The notes: generated from the letters alone by a model not told the origin. DNA of 64,000 nucleotides from an uncultured Bacilli bacterium (GCA_934098705.1 CAKOPC010000003.1:96844-160843); one strand, 5' to 3'; shown: positions 8,811 through 18,114, numbered from the stretch's first letter. Numbers and translations are program-made.

Positions 8811-8846
8811 AAAAAAATATGGTACATTTTAATACCATATTTTTTG
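8811..8846 (-). terminator. Intrinsic terminator after the Big/Ig membrane protein
   Basis: AT-rich hairpin with arms near 8813-8824 and 8833-8844 around an eight-base loop, with U-runs on either strand. It sits about 10 bases beyond the stop of the gene at 8856 and can act bidirectionally. Confidence 0.75.
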
Positions 8847-8855
8847 AGATTATAA

Positions 8856-11417
8856 TTAATTTTTTGTTTCCTTACAACTTGAACCAGTATAACCATATTC
8901 GCACTTAGAATTACAATATGTACTATTTGATATTTGATTACATTGCTTATTTTCAAATGGTGGTAGTGTCTCTGTTTTTGTTTCATTACTGATTTTGTTG
9001 CAAATTACCTTTATAAGACAAGATGATGCTCCATATTTTGTTGCTGTTATTCTTTTACTGCCCACGCACGATCTTGTTAATTCTTGAATTTTGGTACTAT
9101 CAAGGTCGCTCAATTTACATCCTCCATTTTTTTGACTTACAACTGTAGATGATGTGTCTTCTACTAAAGTTTTGCAATAACATTTTAATGTAGCTGTAAT
9201 AGTTGGAGTTGTTGTGCCCCCTCCTGATGATCCACCACTTGATCCTCCAGAACCTCCAGATGACTTACAATTTGTTGGTTCTCCCCATCTACCACCACTA
9301 CAAGTACAAGTGCATGATTTACCATTTTGAGTACATGATTTTGTTTCATTTCCAGAACATTCCGTCGGGATATATATTCCTCCTCCTGATGATCCACCAC
9401 TACTACTTTTTTTCTTTGTAACTGCATAATATGTTACATCTTTCGTAAGTGTTAATTTTGATCCTGGTGTAAGTCCTGTTGTTGCATTTTCTTGTGTTGC
9501 CCATCCTACAATTTCAAAACCATTTTTTGGTGTTATGCTTGGTAATGTAACAGTACAACTTGTGCCTTGAGTAGTACATTGATCGCTTGTTTTTCCAATT
9601 TCTGCTGTAGCTATTTTTATTCCATTAAATGGTTCAAATTTTATTGTTTCATATTTTACATTAAATATATTTGTTTTTGGTGTACTACTTCCTTTTTTTG
9701 GAATACTAATTGATGCAGAACATTTATTTCCAGCCCAATCTGTTGCTGTTAATGTTTTTATAACGTCGCTTGTACCTCTTGAATAAGTAACTGTTTCAGT
9801 TCCTGATTTGTCTTGTCCTATATAACCGTTTGCATTATAAGTTCCTCCGCCAGTTACTTTAGCTTCTTTAATACCTGAACCGTTAGAGTTATCTTTCCAG
9901 TTAAATTTAACTACATATGTACTATCTCCAGATGCTGTTGCACTTACAACTTCACATACTGGTCTTATTGTATCTATTGTAACGCTTGTTGAATCTGTTG
10001 TATTTGTAACTACTGCTCCCGTATTTCCTGCATTATCTTTATAACCTTCGATATTTATAGAAACTTTACCTTGTTTTGATGATGATGTTACATAATATGA
10101 TGCTATACATGTTGTATAACTACATCTTGTTGATACTGCTTGTCCTGCAATTTTTACTGAAGGTGCTTTAGATAAACTTTCACTAACATTCATTTCAAGA
10201 GTAATTGTATTTCCAATAGTTGCATATCTATTATAAGTATTATCACTTTTTATTGTTACTTTTGTTATTTTTGGTGCTGTTGTATCTTTACTTGGTGTTG
10301 TATTTCCACCAGTATTTCCTCCGGTATTACCACCTGTTTGTTGTTTTTCTTTTACATTTACCGTTACTGTTTTTGTATATTCTCCATCTTCAGTTACTGC
10401 TTTTATTATTGCAATTCCTTTTCCTGTTGCTGTTACTTTTCCTGTTTGAGTAACTGTTGCAATACCAGTATTATTTGATTGCCATTTTATGTTTTTATTA
10501 GTAGCATTATTTGGTTCAATAGTTGATTTTATAGTAGCTGTTTCCCCAGCAGTTAAATTTAAAGTTGTTTTATCAAGTGAAAGTCCAGTAACTTTAGTAT
10601 CATTTGTTACAACATTTACTGTTTTTGTTATTTTTTCTTTTCCACTTGTAAATGTTATTTCTGTTTTACCTTCTTTTAATCCTACTAAATTACCATTTTC
10701 ATCAATTTTTACAAGATTTTTATCTTTAATTTCATAGTTTAAATTAGTTATACATTCATTATCTTCTCCTAAATCAACATTTAATTTTATTGATTTTCCA
10801 ATTACTGCTGTTAATTCTTTACTTGAAAATGAATCTTCACTTAATTTTCTACAAATTACTATTTCTTTTTCAACATTTGGTAATTTTACATCATTAAGTT
10901 GTGCTGATACTTCAAGTACAAATCTTCCTGTTGTTATTGGTATTAAGTTATTTTTTACAACTTTACCTTGTAAGTATCCTCTAGCATCTATATCAACGAT
11001 ACTATTATTTGATGTATCAAATTTATAACTTGTCTTTTTTAAATTATTTTTACCGCTTGCCTTTACTGTAATTTGTGCTTTTTCTCCCACATAAATTATA
11101 TTTGGGGCATCAATACTTATTGATTTTAATGTTCCATCTTTTAAGTAGCACCCTCTTACCATTAATACTATTAAAAGAAGTAATATTAAAAATCCTATTA
11201 GGGCATAAAAAAGTATTTTATGTTTTTTATCTTCTGGTTCTTCTTCAAAATCTGTTGAATTGTCATCTTGTATTTCTTCGCCATCACCATATTCAATAGT
11301 TGCATCGTTAAATTCATTAGTTTTTAAATCCTCATTATAAGAAAAATTTCCATCATCTTCGTATTTATCTTGTTCTTGATTTTTTTTCTTTTTTTTAGGG
11401 AATAAATCATTTAACAT
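8856..11417 (-). CDS. Large membrane-anchored protein with Big_2/Ig-like domains and Cys-rich tail
   Basis: Probable cell-surface protein of 853 residues. The first 65 residues are highly charged (Lys stretch, then acidic) and presumably cytoplasmic, followed by one membrane segment near 68-88 and a long extracellular part. Residues ~95-350 contain Big_2-like repeats (the best is VTGLSLDKTTLNLTAGE onward), then TGGN repeats, Ig-like modules (DTTAPKITKV), a Listeria-type repeat (GFEIVGWATQEN), Gly/Ser linkers and a Cys-rich C-terminus. No sortase motif is seen. The start has GGAGGAG and a consensus promoter. Function, probably adhesion or envelope structure, is inferred from domains only. Confidence 0.8.
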   Translation of the reverse strand: MLNDLFPKKKKKNQEQDKYEDDGNFSYNEDLKTNEFNDATIEYGDGEEIQDDNSTDFEEEPEDKKHKILFYALIGFLILLLLIVLMVRGCYLKDGTLKSISIDAPNIIYVGEKAQITVKASGKNNLKKTSYKFDTSNNSIVDIDARGYLQGKVVKNNLIPITTGRFVLEVSAQLNDVKLPNVEKEIVICRKLSEDSFSSKELTAVIGKSIKLNVDLGEDNECITNLNYEIKDKNLVKIDENGNLVGLKEGKTEITFTSGKEKITKTVNVVTNDTKVTGLSLDKTTLNLTAGETATIKSTIEPNNATNKNIKWQSNNTGIATVTQTGKVTATGKGIAIIKAVTEDGEYTKTVTVNVKEKQQTGGNTGGNTGGNTTPSKDTTAPKITKVTIKSDNTYNRYATIGNTITLEMNVSESLSKAPSVKIAGQAVSTRCSYTTCIASYYVTSSSKQGKVSINIEGYKDNAGNTGAVVTNTTDSTSVTIDTIRPVCEVVSATASGDSTYVVKFNWKDNSNGSGIKEAKVTGGGTYNANGYIGQDKSGTETVTYSRGTSDVIKTLTATDWAGNKCSASISIPKKGSSTPKTNIFNVKYETIKFEPFNGIKIATAEIGKTSDQCTTQGTSCTVTLPSITPKNGFEIVGWATQENATTGLTPGSKLTLTKDVTYYAVTKKKSSSGGSSGGGIYIPTECSGNETKSCTQNGKSCTCTCSGGRWGEPTNCKSSGGSGGSSGGSSGGGTTTPTITATLKCYCKTLVEDTSSTVVSQKNGGCKLSDLDSTKIQELTRSCVGSKRITATKYGASSCLIKVICNKISNETKTETLPPFENKQCNQISNSTYCNSKCEYGYTGSSCKETKN

Positions 11418-11451
11418 CTAAACTCCTCCTATCTATTATTTTACATACTAT

Positions 11452-11480
11452 AGTATATATTATTTTTATTAGTTAGTCAA
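11452..11480 (-). promoter_or_regulatory. SigA-type promoter of the Big/Ig membrane protein
   Basis: Minus strand: -35 TTGACT (11480-11475), 17-base spacer and -10 TATACT (11457-11452), upstream of the GGAGGAG site of the gene starting at 11417. Confidence 0.8.
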
Positions 11481-11493
11481 GATAAAACAAAAT

Positions 11494-11523
11494 AAAAAGT
11501 GCTACTTAAGGGTAACACTTTTA
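11494..11523 (-). terminator. Intrinsic terminator of proS
   Basis: Minus strand hairpin: AAAGTGTTA pairs with TAGCACTTT around a short loop, then TTTATTTTG. It directly follows the proS stop at 11531. Confidence 0.7.
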
Positions 11524-11530
11524 CCTATTT

Positions 11531-12949
11531 TTAATACTGAATTCCCCAAATAACTAAATGTTTTGCTTTTTTACCACATATAACGCATTTGGTATCAATA
11601 CTTTCTTCTTCATCTTTAATACATCTTGATTTTATGCCATTTATTTCTTTCATAGCTTCTTCACATTTTTGATCGCCACACCACATAGCTTTTATAAAGC
11701 CTGGCTGAGTTTCTATTATTTTTTTTACTTCTTCTTTATTATGAGCTTCAAATGTTAGTTCATCTCTTCTTTTTTTAGCTCTTTCATACATATCTTTTTG
11801 AATAGTTTTTAACATTTCTTTTATATATTCTCCTGTTAAATCTTCAAGTGAAATATCTATTTTTTCATAAGTATCACGTCTTACAACTGTTACTTTATTA
11901 TTTTTTAAATCTCTTTCTCCCACTTCTATTCTTAATGGTATGCCAAGCATTTCCGCCTCTGCAAATTTATATCCTGGTGATTTTAATGATTCATCAACAT
12001 ATGCTCTTATATCGTTATCTTGCAACATTTTATATATTTCATCTGTTTTTTCTTTAACGTTTCCAATAGGTATTATAACAACTTCATTTGGAGCAATTTT
12101 TGGTGGAAGTACTAAACCGTTATCATCACTATGTACCATTATTAAAGCTCCCATCATACGAGTTGAACTTCCCCAAGATGTTTGATATGCATACTGTAAT
12201 TTATTATTTTCATCTAAGAATTTTATATCATAAGCCTTACTAAAGTTTTGCCCGAAATAATGACTTGTTGCAGACTGCAGTGCAACACCATTATACATTA
12301 ATGCTTCAATAGTTAAGGTATAAATAGCTCCTGCAAACTTTTCTTTTTCTGTTTTTCTTCCTGTTATAACAGGTATTGCTAAATATTCTTCAAAGAACTT
12401 TTTATAAATATTTAACATCATATTAGTTTCTTCTTCTGCTTCTTCACTTGTTTTATGAATTGTATGTCCTTCTTGCCATAAAAATTCTCTACTTCTTAAA
12501 AATGGTCTTGTTTCTTTTTCCCATCTTAAAACATTAACCCACTGATTATATTTAATTGGTAAATCTTTATATGATTTTACAATACTTGAATAATAATCAC
12601 TAAATAAAGTTTCAGAAGTTGGTCTTATACATAATCTTTCATCTAGCTTTTTATTACCTCCATAAGTTACCCAAGCAACTTCTGGAGCAAATCCTTGTAT
12701 TAAATCTTGTTCTTTATTTATTAAGTTTTCAGGTATTAGAAGTGGCATATAAATATTTTTATGTCCTGTTTCTTTAAACATTTTATCTAATGTTTTTTGC
12801 ATGTTTTCCCATATAGCATAACCATTTGGTTCTATTACTATACATCCTTTAGTTTTTGAATATGCAGCAAGATGACTACATTTTACAATATCAGTATACC
12901 ATTTGGCAAAGTCATCATTTCTTTTTGTTATTGATTCATTTTTTATCAT
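11531..12949 (-). CDS. proS: Prolyl-tRNA synthetase, archaeal/eukaryotic type
   Basis: Charges tRNA-Pro with proline in the cytoplasm. The 472-residue length and sequence match the short archaeal/eukaryote-like class II ProRS (ProS type 3), which lacks the INS editing domain of the E. coli type. Visible class II motifs are RWEKETRPFLRSREFLWQEGHT (motif 2 region) and SWGSSTRMMGALIMVH (motif 3). The C-terminus has the typical Cys-rich zinc-like domain (CGDQKC, CVICGK) and ends in Tyr. The ATG at 12949 is eight bases after GAGG; an upstream GTG at 12958 lies in that site. No T-box leader is present upstream. Confidence 0.95.
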   Translation of the reverse strand: MIKNESITKRNDDFAKWYTDIVKCSHLAAYSKTKGCIVIEPNGYAIWENMQKTLDKMFKETGHKNIYMPLLIPENLINKEQDLIQGFAPEVAWVTYGGNKKLDERLCIRPTSETLFSDYYSSIVKSYKDLPIKYNQWVNVLRWEKETRPFLRSREFLWQEGHTIHKTSEEAEEETNMMLNIYKKFFEEYLAIPVITGRKTEKEKFAGAIYTLTIEALMYNGVALQSATSHYFGQNFSKAYDIKFLDENNKLQYAYQTSWGSSTRMMGALIMVHSDDNGLVLPPKIAPNEVVIIPIGNVKEKTDEIYKMLQDNDIRAYVDESLKSPGYKFAEAEMLGIPLRIEVGERDLKNNKVTVVRRDTYEKIDISLEDLTGEYIKEMLKTIQKDMYERAKKRRDELTFEAHNKEEVKKIIETQPGFIKAMWCGDQKCEEAMKEINGIKSRCIKDEEESIDTKCVICGKKAKHLVIWGIQY

Positions 12950-13004
12950 AGATTCCACCTCTTATTTAGATATTTTAACATAATTTATTTTTTTGGTAAA
13001 CATT

Positions 13005-14042
13005 TTAACTGAAAAAATTAACATATATGTATATAGCACATACTAAAACAATTAAGCATAGTATTACAACCATTAAATTAACACTTGCTTCTTCATTTTT
13101 TCTTACTCTTACATTTTCTTTTTCTTGTTCTTTAATTATTTCTTTTTCTTCTTTATTAGTATTATCTTGTACTTTTTCTATAAAGCTATTGGCTTTAATA
13201 CTTGTTTCAACATCTACATTCTCAAATGATATAGTGTTACCACTTTTTGATACATTTGTTAAATTATTTCCTAATTTATTATTATAGTCTGTTGTTTCAT
13301 CTTTGGCATATTCCATTATTATATGATACATAGATGATTTTTCAAATTCATAAGCATCAGTAAAATTAATTATTAGTTTTGGTTCTTTTTCACTTACATT
13401 TATACCATTATAATATATTTCAACTGTTCTTTGATTTGGATTTTGTAATTCTTTTCTTATTTTTATATTATAATTATATCCTTCTTTTATATTATCTTTA
13501 TAAAAATTTATATATCTTGTCATATCTTCATTACTTGGATTTATGATATGTTTTATATTTTGACTTGCTTTTTCGTTTACTTCTTGTAAATTTTTATTAA
13601 AGGCATTAGTTTCTATTTCAAATTCTTTTCCAAATTTTTGTCCTACTTCTTTTTCTTCTTGAAGGGACTGTTTTATTTTATGCAGGGCGTTATTTTCAGT
13701 TTTTACTTCTTGTTCTGTTTGATTTTCTTTTTGTTGTTCTTGTTTTAAAGTCACATCTCTTTCCTTTAGGTCATCCACTATATCATTTGCTAGTTTTTTA
13801 TTTTCGTCTTGATAATTTTGTATTGTTTCATCTTTTATACTAGCTAGTTCTTTCATTATATAGTCATAATATTCTTTTACTGTTCCATTAAAATTTTCTC
13901 TTTCATTTATTTTTTGTAAAATATTTATTAATTCGTTTTTTGTAAGGTTACTATTTGAAAGATAATATATTTCTCTATATGTTTCTTTTGATGGGTCAAA
14001 CAAGTTTTTAAAAAAAGCTAATTTTTTATATATTTCCTGCAT
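13005..14042 (-). CDS. Tail-anchored coiled-coil protein of unknown function
   Basis: Not recognised. The 345-residue protein has no signal peptide. Its middle (about 85-170) is a long charged coiled coil rich in Lys, Glu and Gln. Residues ~175-285 look mixed alpha/beta (YINFYKDNIKEGYNYNIKIRKEL, EIYYNGINVSEKEPKLIINF). A single hydrophobic segment ends the chain (LMVVILCLIVLVCAIYIYV), so it is probably tail-anchored with most of the protein in the cytoplasm. The ATG follows GAGGTGA. It lies between tgt and proS, but nothing links it to tRNA biology. Confidence 0.7.
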   Translation of the reverse strand: MQEIYKKLAFFKNLFDPSKETYREIYYLSNSNLTKNELINILQKINERENFNGTVKEYYDYIMKELASIKDETIQNYQDENKKLANDIVDDLKERDVTLKQEQQKENQTEQEVKTENNALHKIKQSLQEEKEVGQKFGKEFEIETNAFNKNLQEVNEKASQNIKHIINPSNEDMTRYINFYKDNIKEGYNYNIKIRKELQNPNQRTVEIYYNGINVSEKEPKLIINFTDAYEFEKSSMYHIIMEYAKDETTDYNNKLGNNLTNVSKSGNTISFENVDVETSIKANSFIEKVQDNTNKEEKEIIKEQEKENVRVRKNEEASVNLMVVILCLIVLVCAIYIYVNFFS

Positions 14043-14078
14043 ATTATTAATTTCACCTCTAGTATAATAATAGCAGAA

Positions 14079-14121
14079 ATAAAATAAAAATAATAGTAAT
14101 TTATTTTAATTTACTATTATA
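14079..14121 (-). terminator. Probable terminator of tgt
   Basis: Minus strand AT-only hairpin (AATAGTAA arm, then TTACTATT) followed by ATTTTTATTTTA, overlapping the tgt stop. No GC pairs strengthen the stem apart from the two G-C steps in the arms. Confidence 0.5.
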
Positions 14122-15219
14122 TTTACTTAAAAATTCTTCTTTATATTCTAAAAAATTATCTTCTTTTATTGCTGTTCTTATCTCTTCCATAAGTTTTATT
14201 AAAAATCTTATGTTATGAATTGATAAAAGTCTTTGTCCAAATGTTTCTTTTACGTTTACTAGATGTCTTATGTAAGCTTTAGTATAGTTTTTGCAAGCAT
14301 AACAATCACAAGTTTCATCAAGTGGGGTAAAATCTTCTTTATATTTAGAGTTTTTAAGATTTATTTTACCATTTCTTGTGAAGGCGTTTGCATGTCTTGC
14401 AATACGTGTTGGTAGTACACAGTCAAAAAGGTCTACTCCTCTTAATACTCCCTCTAAAATATCAGCTGGTTCTCCAACTCCCATAAGGTAACGTAATTTT
14501 TCATCTGGTAAGTAATCTATACAGTTATCTATCATTTCATACATTGTTTTTTTATCTTCACCAACTGATGTTCCGCCGATTGAATAACCATCAAAATCTA
14601 ATTTTACTGTTTCTTTAGCACTATATTCTCTTAAATCTTTAAATTCGCCACCTTGTACTATTCCAAATAACATTTGACTTTTATTTTTATGAGCTTCTTT
14701 TCCTCTTTTAGCCCATCTTAAAGTTCTATCAACACTTTGTTTCATATATTCATAGGTACATGGATAATAAGGACATTCATCAAATGACATTATTATATCT
14801 GCTCCTAACTTATTTTGAACTGTAATTGATTTTTCTGGTGTTAAAAAAAGTTCTTTACCATCAATATGACTTTTAAATTTTACGCCTTCCTCATTTATAT
14901 CTTTAGGATTAGCAAGGGAAAATACTTGAAAACCACCTGAGTCTGTAAGCATAGGTCTTTTATAGTTCATAAAGTTATGTAAACCATGAGCTTTTTCTAT
15001 AATATCTTCTCCTGGTTTTAACCATAAATGATAAGTATTAGCAAGTACAATAGCACTATTTGCCTCATATAATTCTTCTGGAGATAGAGTTTTTACTGTT
15101 GCTCTTGTTCCAACTGGCATAAACATTGGTGTTTCAAATTCTCCATATTTACTTATTATTTTTCCATATCTTGCTTTTTTATCTTTTTTTAAAAGTTTAT
15201 ACTTCATCTTTTCTTCCAT
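14101..15219 (-). CDS. tgt: tRNA-guanine transglycosylase
   Basis: Exchanges guanine-34 of GUN-anticodon tRNAs for preQ1 in queuosine synthesis. At 372 residues it has normal bacterial length. Visible signatures are LTDSGGFQVFSL with the nucleophilic-region Asp, DECPYYPC, GIVQGGEF, GGTSVGE, the second catalytic Asp in FDCVLPTRIARHANAF, and the zinc ligands CDCYACKNYTKAYIRHL with the distal His (SIHNIRFL). Start ATG follows GAGGTAG. It follows queA and a small unknown gene in one operon, so both late steps of queuosine formation are encoded together. Confidence 0.97.
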   Translation of the reverse strand: MEEKMKYKLLKKDKKARYGKIISKYGEFETPMFMPVGTRATVKTLSPEELYEANSAIVLANTYHLWLKPGEDIIEKAHGLHNFMNYKRPMLTDSGGFQVFSLANPKDINEEGVKFKSHIDGKELFLTPEKSITVQNKLGADIIMSFDECPYYPCTYEYMKQSVDRTLRWAKRGKEAHKNKSQMLFGIVQGGEFKDLREYSAKETVKLDFDGYSIGGTSVGEDKKTMYEMIDNCIDYLPDEKLRYLMGVGEPADILEGVLRGVDLFDCVLPTRIARHANAFTRNGKINLKNSKYKEDFTPLDETCDCYACKNYTKAYIRHLVNVKETFGQRLLSIHNIRFLIKLMEEIRTAIKEDNFLEYKEEFLSKYNSKLK

Positions 15220-15231
15220 TTTTTCTACCTC

Positions 15232-15636
15232 TTATCTTAAGTATCTTAAAAATTTGTACTTTATTTTTTCATTTTTAAATTTATATTTTTTATTATCTTC
15301 ATAATAGTACTCATTGTTAAAATATGTGTTATCATCAAAGTAATAAATACCTTTATCTAATATGTTAAAATTATCTTTATAGTAATTTAAAAGGTTACCT
15401 AGTTCTTCATAAGTTTCACTTATCTTTTCAATAATTAGTTCTCCGTAGGGAGTATTTAATTCACTTAAAAATAAATCTAATTTTTTATCATATTCTAAAC
15501 TTGTACTTTTATCATTAAACTTAAAAAAGGTAAATTTTAAGTCTTCATGTATATCAAAATAAAATCTTATTTTTTCTTTATATTTTTCTTTTTCTAAAAT
15601 AAACTTTTGTAATTTTAAAAATTTTTCTTTATTCAT
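15232..15636 (-). CDS. Hypothetical protein between queA and tgt
   Basis: Not recognised. A 134-residue soluble protein, rich in Lys, Phe and Tyr, with no signal peptide or membrane segment. The second half is Tyr/Asn/Asp-rich (GIYYFDDNTYFNNEYYYEDN). The ATG at 15636 follows GGAG and overlaps the last codons of queA by eight bases, so translation is coupled. The 12-base gap to tgt places it firmly in the queuosine operon, but there is no sequence reason to assign it to that pathway. Confidence 0.75.
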   Translation of the reverse strand: MNKEKFLKLQKFILEKEKYKEKIRFYFDIHEDLKFTFFKFNDKSTSLEYDKKLDLFLSELNTPYGELIIEKISETYEELGNLLNYYKDNFNILDKGIYYFDDNTYFNNEYYYEDNKKYKFKNEKIKYKFLRYLR

Positions 15637-16666
15637 CAATATCTCCAATTAACATAGCATCTCCAAATGAGAAAAATCTATATCCTTCCTTTACTGCTAC
15701 ATTATATGCGTTAAGGATAATATTACGACTTGAAAAGGCACTAACTAACATTATTAGGGTTGATTTTGGTAAGTGAAAGTTAGTTATTTGCATATCGATA
15801 GCCTCGAATTTATAACCTGGATATATAAATATATCGGTTGTTCCAAAGCATTCTTTAAAAGTTTTATATTTTTTCATAATAGTTTCTAAAGTTCTTGTTG
15901 ATGTTGTTCCAACGCTTATTATTTTATTACCATTTTTCTTTGTTTCATTTAATATTTTAGCGGTTTTGCTATCCATTTTATAGTATTCACTATGCATGTG
16001 GTGTTCTTTTATGTTACTTACTTCAACTCTTCTAAAGGTCCCAAGTCCAACGTGTAATGTTATATAGCAAATATTTACACCTTTCTTTTTTATTTCTTCT
16101 AGTAATTCTTTAGTGAAGTGTAATCCTGCTGTTGGAGCTGCAGCACTCCCTAAATTTTTAGCGTAAACAGTTTGGTATCTTGACTGATCTTTTAAACTTT
16201 CGTGTATATAGGGAGGAAGTGGCATGGTTCCTAATTTATCTAATATTTCCATAAGTATACCATCATATATTAATTTAAAATGTCTTATACCATCTTCCAA
16301 TACTTTTACGCACTCTGCTTTTAAAAGACCTCCTCCAAATGATATAACTGTTCCTTCATGTACTCTTTTTGCAGGGCGTGATAGGCACTCATATACATTA
16401 TCTCCTAAATCTTTTAATAATAATACTTCAATTACAGCTTTAGTTTCTTCTTTTTCCCCAATTAATCTTGCGGGTATTACTTTGGTATCATTTAAAACTA
16501 AGGTATCTCCTTTATTCATATAATTTATTATATCTTTAAAAGTTTTATGTTTAATACTACCTGTTTTTCTATCAACAACCATAAGGCGTGATGCACTTCT
16601 ATCTAAAAGTGGGGTTTGTGCTATTAAATTTTCTGGTAAATAATAATTAAATTCTTCTATGTCCAT
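15629..16666 (-). CDS. queA: S-adenosylmethionine:tRNA ribosyltransferase-isomerase
   Basis: Transfers and isomerises the ribosyl part of SAM onto preQ1-tRNA to make epoxyqueuosine. The length of 345 residues fits. Family signatures are FNYYLPENLIAQTPLLDRSASRLMV at the N-terminus, DTKVIPARLIG, PLPPYI, GSAAAPTAGLHFT and THFHLP-like NFHLPKSTLIMLVSAF. The ATG at 16666 follows AAGGA. Two upstream ATGs at 16705 and 16693 overlap or precede the -10 box and cannot be in the transcript, which fixes the start. First gene of queA-unknown-tgt. Confidence 0.96.
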   Translation of the reverse strand: MDIEEFNYYLPENLIAQTPLLDRSASRLMVVDRKTGSIKHKTFKDIINYMNKGDTLVLNDTKVIPARLIGEKEETKAVIEVLLLKDLGDNVYECLSRPAKRVHEGTVISFGGGLLKAECVKVLEDGIRHFKLIYDGILMEILDKLGTMPLPPYIHESLKDQSRYQTVYAKNLGSAAAPTAGLHFTKELLEEIKKKGVNICYITLHVGLGTFRRVEVSNIKEHHMHSEYYKMDSKTAKILNETKKNGNKIISVGTTSTRTLETIMKKYKTFKECFGTTDIFIYPGYKFEAIDMQITNFHLPKSTLIMLVSAFSSRNIILNAYNVAVKEGYRFFSFGDAMLIGDIDE

Positions 16667-16693
16667 AATTTTTTCCTTCTTTTCTACTTGCAT

Positions 16694-16722
16694 ATTATAA
16701 CACAAGTCTTTTTTTTAAACAA
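16694..16722 (-). promoter_or_regulatory. Promoter of the queA-tgt operon
   Basis: Minus strand: -35 TTGTTT (16722-16717), 17-base spacer, extended -10 TGTTATAAT (hexamer 16699-16694). It decides the queA start by placing the transcript start near 16687. No preQ1 riboswitch fits in the remaining short leader. Confidence 0.75.
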
Positions 16723-16725
16723 TAA

Positions 16726-16748
16726 AAACACATAAAAAACTTATGTAT
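16726..16748 (-). terminator. Weak terminator of the NlpC/P60 gene
   Basis: Minus strand hairpin ACATAA ... TTATGT followed by GTTTTTATTG, immediately after the stop at 16750. The stem is short and AT-rich. Confidence 0.45.
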
Positions 16749-16749
16749 T

Positions 16750-18069
16750 TTAATACCACATATCTGTATAATTGCCATCTTCTTTATAGACCTCATCAAG
16801 TAACATTATAAAGGTCCAGTCTTCTTCTGCTTCATCTATTTTATATCTTTTAACCTCAAGTCCAAGATAACTATCTAATGATTCTGCAACATAATAGTAT
16901 TTATCATCTATACCTACAATTATTCCTATATGTCCCCACCAGTTAATTAGATCTCCAGCCTTTACTTTCCCTTCATAGAAAAGGCTACTATTTGCATTTA
17001 CTCTTTCTCCTAAATCTGTCATTTGGTTATCTTCGTATGTTTCTCCAGCTCCTCTATCACCAACATCAAATCCACCATTTAATAGAGCCCATGATACAAA
17101 ACCACTACAATCAAGCCCGTTATCCCACTTAGTATTTGGTTTATAAATACCTGCATCTTCATAATTTGTTAAAGGACAACCCCAAATTGCTGGTCCTGCA
17201 AAGACATACTTTATATCACTAAATTTATCTTCATTTAAATATAGTCCTCTTTTATAATATCTACCTTCCCCATCTGCTAAATTTATGCCACTATCATTTA
17301 CTCTACCATTTTCAAAGAAATAACTTATTTTGTATGGAAATTCTAAACTTAAAAATCTTGCAGCTTCAACAGCCCCAGCCCTTGTTTTATAACCTGCATC
17401 ATCTATTTTAAAATATAAAATCTCATCTAACAAATTTGCTTCTTCTTTAGAGTATCTATGACATGGTAAATATTCTTTTTTAGTATCAAACATTTTTGGA
17501 GCTTTAACAATCAAATCAGTAACATGAATATTTACAAGAATTGATGTATTAAAATAAGTAATTTTTAAAGTTCCATCACCCTTCTTATGAGATGTTATAA
17601 CACCATTTTTTGATACATCAAAACTATCACTAAGACTTTCATATGTTAGGTATTCTTTACTTTTTGGCTTTAATTTATAAGTATCATTTTCGGCAATATA
17701 AATATCACTTATATCTAAATTTAATAAAACATTTAAAGCTTCATCTATAATTACATCTTTTTCTTTACCTGTTTTGTTTTTAATAGTAAATTCAGTTTCA
17801 TCATAAGGTATTTCTATAACACATTTTTTATTCTCCGCTATAGTTTTTGTTTCGTTATATATACATGTTATATCATTATCTTTAACATCAATAGATAGTG
17901 TTACTATTTTTTTATCATTATTATATTTTAATATATTTATATCTGGATTATTTAAATCATCAGTATAATATACATAATAAAAATAATAATTAATACACAA
18001 CATGCCTATAATAAAAAATAATACTGGTACAACTTTTAAAACCTTATTCATAAAAACAACCCATTTCAT
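16750..18069 (-). CDS. Exported NlpC/P60-type wall hydrolase with Ig-like N-terminal region
   Basis: Probable cell-wall cysteine endopeptidase. The N-terminus has a hydrophobic signal anchor (VLKVVPVLFFIIGMLCINYY). Residues ~40-185 are beta-rich and end in a Big_2-like stretch (SFDVSKNGVITSHKKGDGTLKITYF). The catalytic domain covers about 230-425, with DCSGFVSW giving Cys321 and WWGHIGIIVGI giving His380, a classical NlpC/P60 arrangement. A tail of acidic residues ends in WY. The ATG at 18069 lies about ten bases after the predicted transcript start; the ATG at 18051 is an alternative. Substrate bond is not predictable. Confidence 0.85.
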   Translation of the reverse strand: MKWVVFMNKVLKVVPVLFFIIGMLCINYYFYYVYYTDDLNNPDINILKYNNDKKIVTLSIDVKDNDITCIYNETKTIAENKKCVIEIPYDETEFTIKNKTGKEKDVIIDEALNVLLNLDISDIYIAENDTYKLKPKSKEYLTYESLSDSFDVSKNGVITSHKKGDGTLKITYFNTSILVNIHVTDLIVKAPKMFDTKKEYLPCHRYSKEEANLLDEILYFKIDDAGYKTRAGAVEAARFLSLEFPYKISYFFENGRVNDSGINLADGEGRYYKRGLYLNEDKFSDIKYVFAGPAIWGCPLTNYEDAGIYKPNTKWDNGLDCSGFVSWALLNGGFDVGDRGAGETYEDNQMTDLGERVNANSSLFYEGKVKAGDLINWWGHIGIIVGIDDKYYYVAESLDSYLGLEVKRYKIDEAEEDWTFIMLLDEVYKEDGNYTDMWY

Positions 18070-18085
18070 ACTTTAATATGATTTC

Positions 18086-18114
18086 ATTATATCATTTAAA
18101 TTTCTACTATACAA
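18086..18114 (-). promoter_or_regulatory. Promoter of the NlpC/P60 gene
   Basis: Minus strand: -35 TTGTAT (18114-18109), 17-base spacer, extended -10 TGATATAAT (hexamer 18091-18086). It overlaps the last codons of the upstream ABC ATPase gene, so the hydrolase is transcribed separately with a very short leader. Confidence 0.7.

Noticed and set aside
12950..13004. Possible T-box leader for proS.
   Set aside because: The gap is only about 55 bases and contains no T-box core.
16687..16705. Upstream ATG codons at 16705 and 16693 as starts for queA.
   Set aside because: They overlap the -10 box and lie before the predicted transcript start; the ATG at 16666 has AAGGA at proper spacing.
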